DNA of 64,000 nt from Schistocerca nitens (Eukaryota; Arthropoda; Insecta; Orthoptera; Acrididae), in the NCBI RefSeq assembly GCF_023898315.1, contig NC_064616.1, positions 545,963,602 to 546,027,601 of the forward strand. The letters are read 5' to 3'. The notes under the pieces were generated by a model. The model was not told the DNA's origin. It did no database searches and saw nothing but the letters and a program-made list of their open reading frames with translations. The position numbers and the translations under genes were made by a program. Shown here piece by piece: positions 1 through 10,444 of the stretch. The stretch's first letter is position 1. Every line of letters starts with the position of its first letter.

Positions 1-1034
1 AGTTTGGAAACCAAGGAGTAGACTAACTTTATAACTTTTCTGCGTTGAGTATGTAAGTGTGGTACGCTGTTTGGGTACTCCACTGTCCGGTCCCCACACA
101 TCACCTCGCATACCGATAATAAGCACTAACATTCATGTCGACTGTTATCAATGGTAGTTACCCCTGGAACAGTCTAACAATCGCATTCAGGAACGGTGAG
201 ACGGAATTACTGTAGCGAACTTCTGATCCCGCCACTTCGCTTGCTTCTATTACTTCTCTACTCTGCGAGTATCATTGCGAATGTAGATAGACGACTGTGC
301 AGTATGTCCATTCATTGTACATTCTCGAACACATACATCATGAAAGTATACCAGACAGCACTCTACATATTACTAGAACCTTGAGCATAGTTCATAATTT
401 ACGATCTATATCTATGCGGATGGGAGTCACACAGCATTCTCACAGTCTTTGGATAAAATTAGAGACTGAAATACCCCATCGCACTGTCTTTGACCAACCC
501 ACCCTGCAGCACCGTTATCGATTTAATCTGCCGCTGACCAGAAGTAGACCGCTACATTCCGCATCTCGTGAATGAATGGAACTAGCCGAGTCCTCGCCCA
601 TCCAATTACACAAGATTTCTCCAGATGCCCCCATGTCAAGGATGTTAGCACCCCTTATCGGTGTATAGTAAGGGATTTGAAAGTGTTGTGATGTAATAGC
701 TGCCGGTTAAGAAGAACCCGAAACGGGTAATTTTTATGCATGATGGAACTCCAGACGGATGGAGTTGGAAGAATTTTATGTAAATCAACTACACTATCAA
801 TTTTAAAGTATTGTTCTAGTGGCTGGGTTCAGTACCAGGAGGGAATTGGTAAGAGAGAACATAAACACACCCACTCCTAAGGCTACACGGTTGTGCACTT
901 AAAACATGATATAATGTTAGATCGCTTGATTTTCAGACCTATCAGTCGTGTGGATTGCAGCGCTGTTGATATTTCAATGTAAGAAATATGTTCACAGCGC
1001 ATGACATACAACATTCTTGCAGGTTTCTCTACTA
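1..1034. other. Gene-free flank
   Basis: No coding frame longer than about 90 codons and no repeat family that I recognise. The frames present look like chance. The stretch ends at the TA target site of the Tc1-like element. Confidence 0.5.
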
Positions 1035-2455
1035 CACTCCTGGAAATGGAAAAAAGAACACATTGACACCGGTGTTTCAGACCCACCATACTTGCTCCGG
1101 ACACTGCGAGAGGGCTGTACAAGCAATGATCACACGCACGGCACAGCGGACACACCAGGACCCGCGGTGTTGGCCGTCGAATGGCGCTAGCTGCGCAGCA
1201 TTTGTGCACCGCCGCCGTCAGTGTCAGCCAGTTTGCCGTGGCATACGGAGCTCCATCGCAGTCTTTAACACTGGTAGCATGCCGCGACAGCGTGGACGTG
1301 AACCGTATGTGCAGTTGACGGACTTTGAGCCAGGGCGTATAGTGGGCATGCGGGAGGCCGGCTGGACGTACCGCCGAATTGCTCAACACGTGGGGCGTGA
1401 GGTCTCCACAGTACATCGATGTTGTCGCCAGTGGTCGGCGGAAGGTGCACGTGCCCGTCGACCTGGGACCGGACCGCAGCGACGCACGGATGCACGCCAA
1501 GACCGTAGGATCCTACGCAGTGCCGTAGGGGACCGCACCGCCACTTGCCAGCAAATTAGGGACACTGTTGCTCCTGGGGTATCGGCGAGGACCATTCGCA
1601 ACCGTCTCCATGAAGCTGGGCTACGGTCCCGCACACCGTTAGGCCGTCTTCCGCTCACGCCCCAACATCGTGCAGCCCGCCTCCAGTGGTGTCGCGACAG
1701 GCGTGAATGGAGGGACGAATGGGGACGTGTCGTCTTCAGCGATGAGAGTCGCTTCTGCCTTGGTGCCAATGATGGTCGTATGCGTGTTTGGCGCCGTGCA
1801 GGTGAGCGCCACAATCAGGACTGCATACGACCGAGGCACACTGGGCCAACACCCAGCATCATGGTGTGGGGAGCGATCTCGTACACTGGCCGTACACCAC
1901 TGGTGATCGTCGAGGGGACACTGAATAGTGCACGGTACATCCAAACCGTCATCGAACCCATCGTTCTACCATTCCTAGACCGGCAAGGGAACTTGCTGTT
2001 CCAACAGGACAATGCACGTCCGCATGTATCCCGTGCCACCCAACGTGCTCTAGAAGGTGTAAGTCAACTACCCTGGCCAGAAAGATCTCCGGATCTGTCC
2101 CCCATTGAGCATGTTTGGGACTGGATGAAGCGTCGTCTCACGCGGTCTGCACGTCCAGCACGAACGCTGGTCCAACTGAGGCGCCAGGTGGAAATGGCAT
2201 GGCAAGCCGTTCCACAGGACTACATCCAGCCCTCTACGATCGTCTCCATGGGAGAATAACAGCCTGCATTGCTGCGAAAGGTGGATATACACTGTACTAG
2301 TGCCGACATTGTGCATGCTCTGTTGCCTGTGTCTATGTGCCTGTGGTTCTGTCAGTGTGATCATGTGATGTATCTGACCCCAGGAATGTGTCAATAAAGT
2401 TTCCCCTTCCTGGGACAATGAATTCACGGTGCTCTTATTTCAATTTCCAGGAGTG
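1035..2455 (+). mobile_element. Complete Tc1-like DNA transposon
   Basis: About 1.42 kb. The left end begins CACTCCTGGAAATGG and the right end finishes with its near-reverse complement (CAATTTCCAGGAGTG), with TA dinucleotides just outside both ends (1033-1034 and 2456-2457), the standard target duplication of the Tc1/mariner superfamily. It carries one long transposase frame. A second copy of the same family begins at 63548 in the same orientation; over the shared 453 bp I count about six differences, so both insertions are probably young. An AATAAA hexamer lies near 2393, shortly after the transposase stop. Confidence 0.93.
1279..2259 (+). CDS. Tc1-like transposase, intact
   Basis: A 326-residue frame with no stop or shift. 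The frame stays open upstream to 988, but the Met at 1279 (MPRQRGREP) is the likely start because the earlier part reads through the terminal repeat. The first 110 residues form the DNA-binding part: a helix-turn-helix pair with the usual WTYRRIAQHVGRE-type second helix, and a basic stretch (RARRPGTGPQRR). The DDE catalytic core follows: first Asp at residue 155 (SDESRF), second Asp at 244 (QQDNARPH), Glu at 277 (SPIEHVWD). I count 32 residues between the second Asp and the Glu, against 34 in classical Tc1. The protein would cut and paste the element in the nucleus by binding its terminal repeats. Length and motifs suggest it could be active; that is inference. Confidence 0.92.
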   Translation: MPRQRGREPYVQLTDFEPGRIVGMREAGWTYRRIAQHVGREVSTVHRCCRQWSAEGARARRPGTGPQRRTDARQDRRILRSAVGDRTATCQQIRDTVAPGVSARTIRNRLHEAGLRSRTPLGRLPLTPQHRAARLQWCRDRREWRDEWGRVVFSDESRFCLGANDGRMRVWRRAGERHNQDCIRPRHTGPTPSIMVWGAISYTGRTPLVIVEGTLNSARYIQTVIEPIVLPFLDRQGNLLFQQDNARPHVSRATQRALEGVSQLPWPERSPDLSPIEHVWDWMKRRLTRSARPARTLVQLRRQVEMAWQAVPQDYIQPSTIVSMGE

Positions 2456-2817
2456 TATAAACCTGTCCAATACTTCCTTAGAACAGCTGCTCTGTGTGAT
2501 ACATGCACAGTATAACTTTCCAGAGATATATAGCGTCAACTGTTCACATCCGATCACGGTTCAGAAATTATAGTATGTCCACATCAGTCCTGTATAGAAT
2601 GATAATTAGTAACGGAAAATTCCTCTTACAAGAAAACAGCTAAACGCATAGCAGCAGCGTCCGACATGTCAAATTACAAGTCATGCCGCCACTAACTTTG
2701 TAAACAGCACATCTGTCAAGCAGATGTATACACAGGGATTGCAGCATCTCACAAAGACCTATTGCTAACTTAGAATCCTCTTACTTATGAAACTAAAGTA
2801 TCCATTTTACACCCAAG

Positions 2818-3201
2818 ATGCGACAGGGGAATCGAGTACACTGCATAAATCTTCGTTCGTGTAGAGGAATAGCTGTGACCAACCTCCAATCCCAGACACT
2901 GCAGATGGTGGGGAAAGAGGATGATAGCACGATGCAGGGCATGGAAGCTGAAGTGGAACGTCCCCAGGGCGTTGTGGGGATGGCGAGACAGCAGGGGATT
3001 GAAGACTCGCCACCCCCTGAGGCCGAGTTTAGGGCCCGCAAACAACGCTCGCCGAAGCGCCGCAAGAAGCGCCGACTAAACTCTACGGAGAGTCTCCCTT
3101 CTCTTCTTGGGAGCACTGATGAGTCTAACACTATGGACTTAACTGACTTGGAACCACAAGCTTCGGATGTCGCTGTACATATGAATTTGGACAGTGAATA
3201 G
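2818..3201 (+). pseudogene. LINE ORF1-like fragment
   Basis: A 127-residue frame, hydrophilic, with a basic patch near residues 73-85 (RKQRSPKRRKKRR) and acidic, Ser/Thr-rich flanks. No zinc knuckle is visible. The type of composition (proline and glutamate patches, a lysine/arginine cluster) suits an ORF1 nucleic-acid-binding protein lying just before an endonuclease ORF. A different frame continues with similar composition from about 3205 to 3420, which suggests a frameshift at the end of this one. Function is inferred from position only. Confidence 0.45.
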
Positions 3202-3516
3202 ATGTAATGTCGTTCAGACGACGCATCCCCTCATGGGCCCAACACCCATTCTGCGGCGGAGTCTAAAGCTGCTAAAGATCCACAGATTTCGCACATCAGT
3301 GCAACACAGGGAAGTTTGGAGCACCCCAATAATATCAGCTGGCACGCGCAGGGTGAAGAAATCACCGATGCGGACCCTTCCATTGGTGGGGACTCACATC
3401 CGTCTGCGTCTCAAGAAAACTAATGCCGCAGGGACACGTCCGTCGAGCGACCCTCAATGGATGTGCAAAGGGACTATAGATACGGTGAGTTTTCGTCATT
3501 TTAACATTATGGAGAG

Positions 3517-4008
3517 ATGACAGCTACTCGAATCCAGGCATACAAAATTTCGATAGTGAACTTAAATACCATTAGAGCGCCCGTGAAACAGCACTTGTTT
3601 AAGGACATGATATACACTTCGGATGCGGATATACTGATGGTGCAGGAAATTTACATTCCTGAGTTACAAGAAGTACATTGATACATCTCCTACACCTCGC
3701 CTTACTTGGACAACGACAGAAGAACGGCGATATTGGTTCGGCACGGGATTCCGGTTTGCGACCTGGTTTATCTGCCTTCGGCACGAGGGTTGTCGATAAT
3801 TGTTAATGGAATTCCTATTCTCAATGTTTATGCCCCTTGCGGCACAGACAACAGACGGGCGCGTGCGAGATATTATTCGGAAGAGATTGTGCCCTTATTT
3901 ACCGGTAGATTCGATCATTTCATTACAGGTGGTGACTTCAGTTGTGTTTTAGCCCAGAAAGACCGTATTCCACATTACACCACCTGTCGTGAACTGCAAG
4001 TGCTATGA
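3517..4008 (+). pseudogene. LINE endonuclease (EEP) domain, broken
   Basis: Reading from ATG 3517, the frame gives an N-terminal VNLNTIRAPVKQ-type strand and then ADILMVQEI, which holds the catalytic Glu motif of exonuclease-endonuclease-phosphatase nucleases. A TGA at about 3679 interrupts it. The same frame resumes with AILVRHGIPV, GLSIIVNGIPILNVYAPCG (the Y-A-P motif) and FITGGDFSCVL, the GDFN-like motif with Asn replaced by Ser. It stops at 4008. In life the domain nicks target DNA to prime reverse transcription. The C-terminal SDH motif is not identifiable. Certainly inactive here. Confidence 0.75.
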
Positions 4009-4446
4009 CGGGACCTGGAGTTATGCGACACTTGGGACAGGATTCATATAAACCGTGAGGGATATAGCTTTTCTTTCCAGTCATTCGGCGAGCAGACTTG
4101 ATGGAATATGTGTGTCAGTTGGGCTATGAGATAAGGTGGTCGATGCGGAACGATGGCCTGCAGCATTTACTGATCATCTGGCTTACATTTGTAGCATATC
4201 ACTCCCTCTGCAAATGTACGTGGAGAAGCCACGGGACATGGCAGCTCAATTCATCGCTTTTGGTGGACATTGAATGTCGTCAGAGAGTCGAGGAGGTATG
4301 AGCCACATGTCAACGCCGTCTACCATCATATGCCTCAGTGTTTCAATGGTGGCTCGAGTGTACTAAGCCAGCAATGAGAAGGGCTCTCATATAGCATGGT
4401 CGGGATAAGACAAGATGGGAAAGAGACACTCTGGATTATTATTACA

Positions 4447-4966
4447 TCTTCCAAAATCCCGAGGTCAGATCAACACTGGACATTAACTTGATATTACTAA
4501 AATTCTGTAGTAGTTCCACCATATTGCCGGGCTGACCTAATTCCCTTACAATTCCTTTACTTATTCTTCTCGCATCTCATACAATTCTGACCGAGTTATT
4601 CCGTTTTTTCACAATGACTATAGGATTGCAGTAATTACTCCTGCATTGTTCGACTATACCCCAATCCAATATTTGTTTTAACCGAACTCTGACGGTATCC
4701 CGATCAGCTATAGGTATTACATACGGTTTGCATTTCATTGGTTCGTGAGGTATCACTTCCATAGAGTACCCGAAATCGGTAACTTTACCACGTCTATCTG
4801 AGAATACGTCCTCGTAGCGGTACAACAACCCACACAACTCTTTCTTTTCCCATTCTGAAATAATCTTGACTGCATCAATCACTTCCTTAATTCTGTTACG
4901 CATATCGACTTCCTCACTCCAACCCTCAGTAACTATGGCATGAGCAATCTGGTTTTCACCTGTTAA
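4447..4966 (-). pseudogene. Gypsy reverse transcriptase, N-terminal part
   Basis: The open part is 4903-4577 (108 residues). It contains the classic Ty3/Gypsy entry to RT: YEDVFSDRRGKVTDF, IPHEPMKCKPYVIPI, ILDWGIVEQCRSNYCNPIV and VVKKR-like IVIVKKRNNSVRIV. After a stop at about 4575 the same family continues in broken frames, with LLQNFSNIKLM and then SSVDLTSGFW (motif A, holding the first catalytic Asp) near 4480. Sequence identity to Gypsy ends at about 4446. The YIDD-type motif is absent because it lies beyond the truncation, so this piece cannot be a working polymerase. Confidence 0.85.
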
Positions 4967-5169
4967 ATTCTTTTAAATTTTACTTGCCTTTTTCATTCTG
5001 AAATTCAAATCCTAGGCATTTCCCTACACAATTAAGCAAAGTATTGTATTTGCACAGGAAGTCAGTACCTAAAATTACATCCTTTACTAGACACCTCACT
5101 ACAAAACATTCTATTTCTAATTTATTTTCTCCACAGTATTTGTTGTCTTATTGGCTTACTCATACCACC

Positions 5170-5345
5170 AACTGCCGTTTAAACATGAACGCCAGTTACT
5201 GGGAAGATTACTAGTTTCCTATTTTTGATCATGTTCATAAAATTTTCGGACACCGCTGACACATTACTACCTGAATCTAGAAGTGCATGTACCATTTCTT
5301 TGCCAATTTTAATTTCAATAATTGGCTGTACATTTACCATTTCCT
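5170..5345 (-). pseudogene. Gypsy retropepsin (protease) fragment
   Basis: On the minus strand the reading V-N-V-Q-P-I-I-E-I-K-I-G leads into HALLDSGSNVSAVS, with the catalytic D-S-G codons at 5277-5269. This is the active-site motif of retroviral-type aspartic proteases, which cut the Gag-Pol polyprotein. A frameshift near 5330 separates it from the upstream linker frame, and an in-frame stop follows after VIFPVTGVHV at about 5185. It is therefore a broken domain. Confidence 0.7.
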
Positions 5346-5425
5346 TTCTTTATAAATATGTCTCCCTTAATAAATCATTTTCTACGTCTCGTCCGTTTCT
5401 CTTCCAATTCTAGCGTACACACTTC

Positions 5426-6874
5426 CTATACTATCCATCCTCCAATCTCAGGTTCATCCCAGAATAATTCGTTATATATTTCCTTCGCCCCTAATTCATT
5501 CCTTCCCCTTCCTAAACCTCTAACAATTTTAAACTTCTCTCGTTTAAACATATGCGGCAGTATCGACCGTAACGTTCTACCGTACAAACGCCAATCAGTC
5601 ACAATATAATCATACTCCTCCTTCATATAACTATCCGTACGAATTTCATTACTCAAACTATCGCAATCTACACTATTTACTTAAGCCCTCTCTAAGTTTT
5701 CTGTCAGTTCTTCCACACATTTCGCCGATTCACTTCCCACAGCATGCACAACTTTACTGTTTTTCCCCTCCAAAATATTGACACGTGTAGCTTCAACAAC
5801 ATTACATACCAATTCACTGTTGAATACTTTATGTTCCTGAAATAATACATCGATGCCTAAGCCATCATCGCCATAAATATTCATCTCAGCAACCTTATCT
5901 GCTGATACACCATTTAAATCAGTACAAAGATTCACATCAGAAACCTTACTTTGCTCCGCCGACAAATTAACTTTACCTGAACCGTACTCAACCTTATTGT
6001 CCGCCGCTACATCACACAAAATGCTGGTACCGTGTCGTACAATTTTGGAACTTCCAGATTTGCTACATTTCTCTGTGATCGGACAAGTATCAGCACACTC
6101 TGCCATTTCTACACTCTTTTCATCCAGATTAACCTCCGATCCTACTTGATATACATGCCCACATTCACACTCTGACAAACGTTTTAGATCCACACGTTCA
6201 TCAATACGTTTCGTTTCGCCTTCATTTGTGACTAGAGACGCGTAAATTCCTTCCTCCGAAGTATCAATACCAGCAGCTTTTACATCATTACATAAATTAC
6301 CATTACTCTGTTCCTTTAAACGGAAATCAGCTGCCTCCTCCGATACATTTTTAACGTCTACTGCTGGCGAGAACAACGCTAAACCTCCCTTAGTAACATC
6401 GACGCTTTCCGCGGGAACACAGTCACCCTCAATTGCAGCTGGCGAGACCAAAGCTACGCCACCTTCACTAACATCGTCGCTTTTCGCTGACTCAAGAATA
6501 TCTGTTACTACTACACCTTCCTTACTGCAATTGCTACTATTTGCTATTACCTCTTCAGAACTCTCCACACATTTTGCTTTCACAAAATTCATCTCTTCTT
6601 TAACTTCTTTTTGAACCACTGAGTCTTTCCATTCATCTCCATTCACACACTCATTCAGTACATATTCATAACTTACATCATTCCCCGCAAATTTATTCCC
6701 ATTAATTTTACTTGAATCTCTCACAAATCCATGCTTCCGCCTTTCGCGCCGGCTTTTTTTGAAAGAGCCACCAATATACCCTTCCTCTTTAGCAAATTCC
6801 ATATTACATATTTGTTGCCCTTCTCCAAACCTATCAACATATCTACCATTACCATTATCTACAGTCCTTTTCAT
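5426..6874 (-). CDS. Long acidic linker between Gag and protease in the Gypsy element
   Basis: A 397-residue frame (6874-5681), then one TAA at 5683-5681, after which the same frame stays open to 5426 (another 84 codons, including DYIVTDWRLYGRTLRSILPH). The main part is strongly acidic and rich in Ser, Val, Glu, Asn and Cys, with a basic start (KKSRRERRKH near residue 40). It has an internal near-repeat: GGVALVSPA and GGLALFSPA, about 27 residues apart. I recognise no domain. Its place between the basic Gag tail and the retropepsin suggests a spacer of the Gag-Pol polyprotein, or a separate product of the element. It is much less damaged than the gag and pol pieces around it. Function unknown. 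Confidence 0.55.
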
Positions 6875-6904
6875 CGCCTGTTCAGATCGCTATCCACGAA
6901 CCAG

Positions 6905-7180
6905 AGATGTGGCGAACATCAGTATTCCAACCGGTTGTTAAACGATTGCACTTCGCGCGAATTTGCCCCGTCAAATCTGCGTTCTTTACTTGGGTCCCGT
7001 TCACGGAAGTTATCACTCCTGTTCCATCTCAGACCATTCTGCTCATTCCAGCTACTATCTCTCTGAGAATTCCTTTGATTTCTCTCACGCTTATTATTTT
7101 GGTGGTGATTATTTGGATTCCCATTGTGATAACTACCACACGGTTTCCTCTGGCGTTTGAACTTATATCCCTCTCTACTT
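6905..7180 (-). pseudogene. Gag basic (nucleocapsid-like) segment
   Basis: One minus-strand frame reads KFKRQRKPCGSYHNGNPNNH and then a run rich in Asn, Arg, Ser and Asp down to about 6905. This is the composition of a nucleic-acid-binding Gag tail. Only a partial zinc-knuckle-like C-x3-H is visible, not a full CCHC, so the segment may bind RNA through its basic residues. It joins the acidic linker after a stop and shift near 6900. Confidence 0.45.
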
Positions 7181-7194
7181 TTTTTTGCAAATTA

Positions 7195-7782
7195 TAGAAA
7201 TTCGTCCATGGAGTCACATGGACTGTGGACAAGACCCCACTGCAAATCTTCGGGTAACCGCCTTTTTAACGTGGTGATTTCCGTTAAAACCCCCAACGGA
7301 TTTTTCAAATGCGTAAGTTTGCCAAGTTCGCCCTTGCCAAAATCTCTCATCGTCAAATTACCGTACCTGTAACTCAGCCCGTTTAAGAATTCACTTTGGA
7401 TCCGCGTCTGTTTTTCCTCGCTCCAAAATTTGTTCTAAAAACACTTTTTGAACTCTTCGCACGATTCGCACGAACCACATTTAACATTTCGCCAAGACAG
7501 TGGGTCTCCCTCCAACTGCCGTTTAACGTGTTTTATTTTCGCTTCGTGCGACATGCCGTGATCAAAAGCGTCCTTACACGCGACCAAGAAATTTACTGGA
7601 TGATATCTTCCTTCACCTGTGTAACATTTCACAGATCCGGTATTTGCCCAACGGATATTTATAACCACCATGGCCTGTTGGTAGGCTAACGAATTTAAAT
7701 CACTTTTTATCTGTTGCATTTGTTTTCTAAATTTATTTTCCCCAGTGGTACTGGACTCTATTTTATCTTCACTTTTGCCCAC
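7195..7782 (-). pseudogene. Gypsy Gag, capsid-like part
   Basis: The 115-residue frame 7782-7435 contains HPVNFLVACKDAFDHG, AKIKHVKRQLEGDPLSW and SCESCEEFKKCF, the pattern of a Ty3/Gypsy Gag capsid (retrotrans_gag type). It continues after a shift with YGNLTMRDFGKGELGKLTHL and LKRRLPEDLQWGLVHSP (about 7380-7215), then a stop. Gag forms the particle in which the element copies itself. Order and spacing agree with the family, but at least two frameshifts and one stop disable this copy. Confidence 0.72.
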
Positions 7783-8050
7783 TTCTTTCTCCCCCTCACC
7801 TACACGATTAGCTATGTCACTAATAGCTAAATTTACATCCCTTTTATGAGCATCTTGCTCTTTTCACAGTTGCTTACCTTGTCCCCAAGTTCCGTTTGTA
7901 TCTTATCCATTTTCTCCCCAAGATCTTTTTCCACTGCTTAGATTTTTGATTTTACTATTGCAACTTCGTCTGTAATTTTCCCATATCCTCTCGACCACAT
8001 TTTAATTTATCATCAATTGCTTACTCAACGTTACCCATTATTTTTTCAAC

Positions 8051-8476
8051 TTACTCTTTCACAGCGGAACCTATTTGAGTTCGCATTGTACCCATATTAG
8101 TCCGAAATGTATCTTTAACTGTTTGCAATGTGCCCATAGCAGTTCGCAATGTACCTATATCTGATCGAACTGCACTGATATTATTTGCCATTCCCTGCAT
8201 CATTGGCATTAGCTGAAACATCATATTTTCCCCACATTCATTCCCCTTGCCTGAATTCCTACTAATTACACTTTCGCGCTCTGATTTCGGACTAACCGGC
8301 TCAATTCTGTTTTCCGAATTACACATACTAGGTGACTGTTTTATATTCGCGAGATCTATAAGTGGACCTTGGAATTCAGAAACAAACACTGTCCGACTAT
8401 CTGCGCAGGCGCTTATCTGATCTGAGATGGTTCCTTCTGCCATGGTGATGCCGTCGGTTGTAGTGGAAGACGACAT
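8051..8476 (-). pseudogene. Gypsy Gag N-terminal part with heptad-like repeats
   Basis: A 141-residue frame. Residues 1-80 are Ser/Thr/Glu-rich and unstructured in appearance. Residues about 85-100 read MMFQLMPMMQGM, and residues about 105-140 are four degenerate seven-residue repeats (GTLRTAM, GTLQTVK, DTFRTNM, GTMRTQI), consistent with a coiled coil that helps Gag assemble. The frame may begin further upstream at 8648 in another frame. Coding continues toward the capsid part in a different frame through several stops (8050-7785). Assignment to Gag is by position and by the neighbouring capsid motifs. Confidence 0.55.
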
Positions 8477-8660
8477 AGAAGACAGCCCTGGAGTACTCGA
8501 AGATGCTGCCGTCGTACTGCTGTCGGACTGCGTCTGCCAGCGGAGAAAATCGCCTGATGCAATTGTAGCTGCTGCCGACGACAGAGTGTTCCAACCGTCT
8601 CCGATACCGCTGTCCGTTAAACGCGCTAACCGTTATTGTTCCCTGCACTCAAATTATTGA

Positions 8661-9480
8661 GACTCTTAGCCCCCAAGCAAATTTCATTTAACGTGATAGA
8701 TTAGGACCTCTATCGATAGCATGTGTTGGTTGAGAAATAGCTGCGTCATTTCACTATTTCCAGAAACCTACTTGCGATGATAAAACTGATCTCAAACTGT
8801 GTATTGTAAGAGGTTCACCTTACAGAAATCTGTACTGGCTTGGCAAAGGTTTTTACACTTCGCATAGTATGCTGAATAACAGAGAGCAAAGGAATTACCA
8901 CTTTGCATGATCCAAATCCCAGACGAGAAACTCTCAACTGCGGGCTTCAGAATAACTAACTCAGTGTTGCAATATTAGAAGTTTTGGCTGGTTTCGTTGT
9001 CTATGGGCTGGGATACGTAGTTGCCGCATTACAGGACATATACTGCTGAGTCTACTGTATACGATAGAATACACACATGAATCGAATGGTTGAAGGTTTA
9101 TATCACTCGGCAATTGCGAATTATGAATGTAACATATAAATTTATAAACGGAAGTTTGAAATTGAATAAAATCTGCAGGTACTATCTTAACGACTTTAAA
9201 TGATGAGTACGATAGTAGAGATACTTTTGAGAATGTGGTATAATTCTTTAGAACATTTTTGGAGTCGATGGTCCAGCAATTAAGCAAAACTGCTCCACTC
9301 CAAGTCTTTTCCGCGACTGTGCGTCCGCCGCGCCGTCCAGCACTTGCCCTGTCCTGTCCCGTCCTGTCCAGCACTCCCCGTGTCCAGTGCCGTACTCCCA
9401 GAACTACCGCTGTGTCCTCTCCGGAAACTCGCTTCCATCCTGTCTCCCCTATCACGAGCGCTGTGACTGGCTAGAGCGCT
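8661..9480 (-). other. Possible 5' LTR and leader of the Gypsy element
   Basis: This non-coding stretch lies where the 5' LTR and primer-binding site should be for the minus-strand Gypsy element. It includes a pyrimidine-rich part on the plus strand (about 9300-9440) with short repeats of the type CCTGTCC. No second copy exists in the window, so the LTR ends cannot be set. I see no convincing primer-binding site. Confidence 0.3.
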
Positions 9481-10444
9481 CGCGCCATGTCTTCATACCA
9501 ACGCACAGTCACACAAACATAATGAAACACATTCGAAATACTGAATTTACATTTAAATACTGGAAATTAACTAAATACTCCTACGGCTGGACAATAAACA
9601 CGCTCTAACACACATTATTAGATACATAAACAATTAAAAAACGTATATGAAAAGAAAAGAAGCAATATGTAGGCCAGGAGCCTAATGTCTCTGTGCTTCC
9701 TAAAACACATTAAATATTAAACCAATTTCTTCATGAATAGTATATTTCGAATATAAACAAAGACATAGATGAATAAATATATTTAAAAGCATGCTGCTAC
9801 CGTTTTATCGTGTAACTGTGGCGTACTTATGGCCTGACGCGATCGACAGTAATCGGCCAGTTTGCCCTCCAATAACTCGTGTACTATTTAAGTTACATGC
9901 CTGTAATTAATATCAATTTTGTTTATACTAATAGCTTTCTAAAGACACGTAGATCGACGAAATCGGAAAAACCGTTTGGACTTTGGAAAATCGTTGCTGG
10001 GTGTTACTTGTATTAATTACCGTCAGATACTATACTTCAAACTAATAAAGATATTGAAAATCTGATTACACCATCAGAATCGTCGTGCAAATAATTGTAA
10101 TGTTCATGTTTCTTTTAGAGGTATCTTGATTCATCTAGATACTCTTAATTTCTATACTAACTGTGAAATGTCTGCCATTAAAGTTTCACAAAGTCCGCCA
10201 TCTTAGGCACACCCAGCATAACACCTCCCTCATCGACACAAAGCAGCGTCCTCGTCACAGCGGAATTCCCAGGCACGCGGCTGGACAATGCGCTGGGGCT
10301 ACCCCTCTCGTCCGGCTAACGTTTGCCACCACGTGTTTGCTGCCGGGCCCCGGCTTTGATGAGCGTTTTGTCCGGCCGCCCCAATTCCAAACATGAAATA
10401 CTTCCAGGGCGCAACAACTCATCCGTTTCGTCACAAACCTCAGA
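9481..10444. other. Gene-free stretch with a GC-rich island
   Basis: AT-rich to about 10180. Between about 10190 and 10400 the base composition turns GC-rich with many CpGs, unlike both flanks. No coding frame over 80 codons and no recognised repeat. The island could be a fragment of an LTR or other element. Confidence 0.35.

Larger units (their letters stand above)
2600..4446 (+). mobile_element. Non-LTR retrotransposon (LINE), 5' part, decayed
   Basis: A LINE remnant in sense orientation: an ORF1-like frame (2818-3201, continuing in another frame to about 3420) followed by an endonuclease domain from 3517. The reading past 4008 still looks LINE-like (tryptophan- and tyrosine-containing segments near 4025-4080 and 4400-4446) but is broken by many stops and shifts. 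No reverse transcriptase motifs are reached. At about 4446 it meets the truncated end of the Gypsy element. The 5' boundary is a guess. I cannot assign a clade. Confidence 0.65.
4447..8660 (-). mobile_element. Ty3/Gypsy LTR retrotransposon, truncated and mutated
   Basis: Read on the minus strand from right to left: gag N-terminus (8476-8051), gag capsid-like part (7782 to about 7195), an Asn/Arg-rich basic segment (about 7180-6905), a long acidic linker frame (6874-5426), retropepsin (around 5340-5190) and the start of reverse transcriptase (about 4966-4447). Frames shift several times and there are scattered stops. The remainder of pol (rest of RT, RNase H, integrase) and the 3' LTR are missing, cut off at the junction with the LINE at about 4446. 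A 5' LTR probably lies just upstream (above 8660) but cannot be proven without its partner. Confidence 0.8.

Noticed and set aside
883-1500. 205-codon minus-strand frame over the Tc1-like element
   Set aside because: It is antisense to the transposase and recurs in the second copy at the window end. It has no motif.
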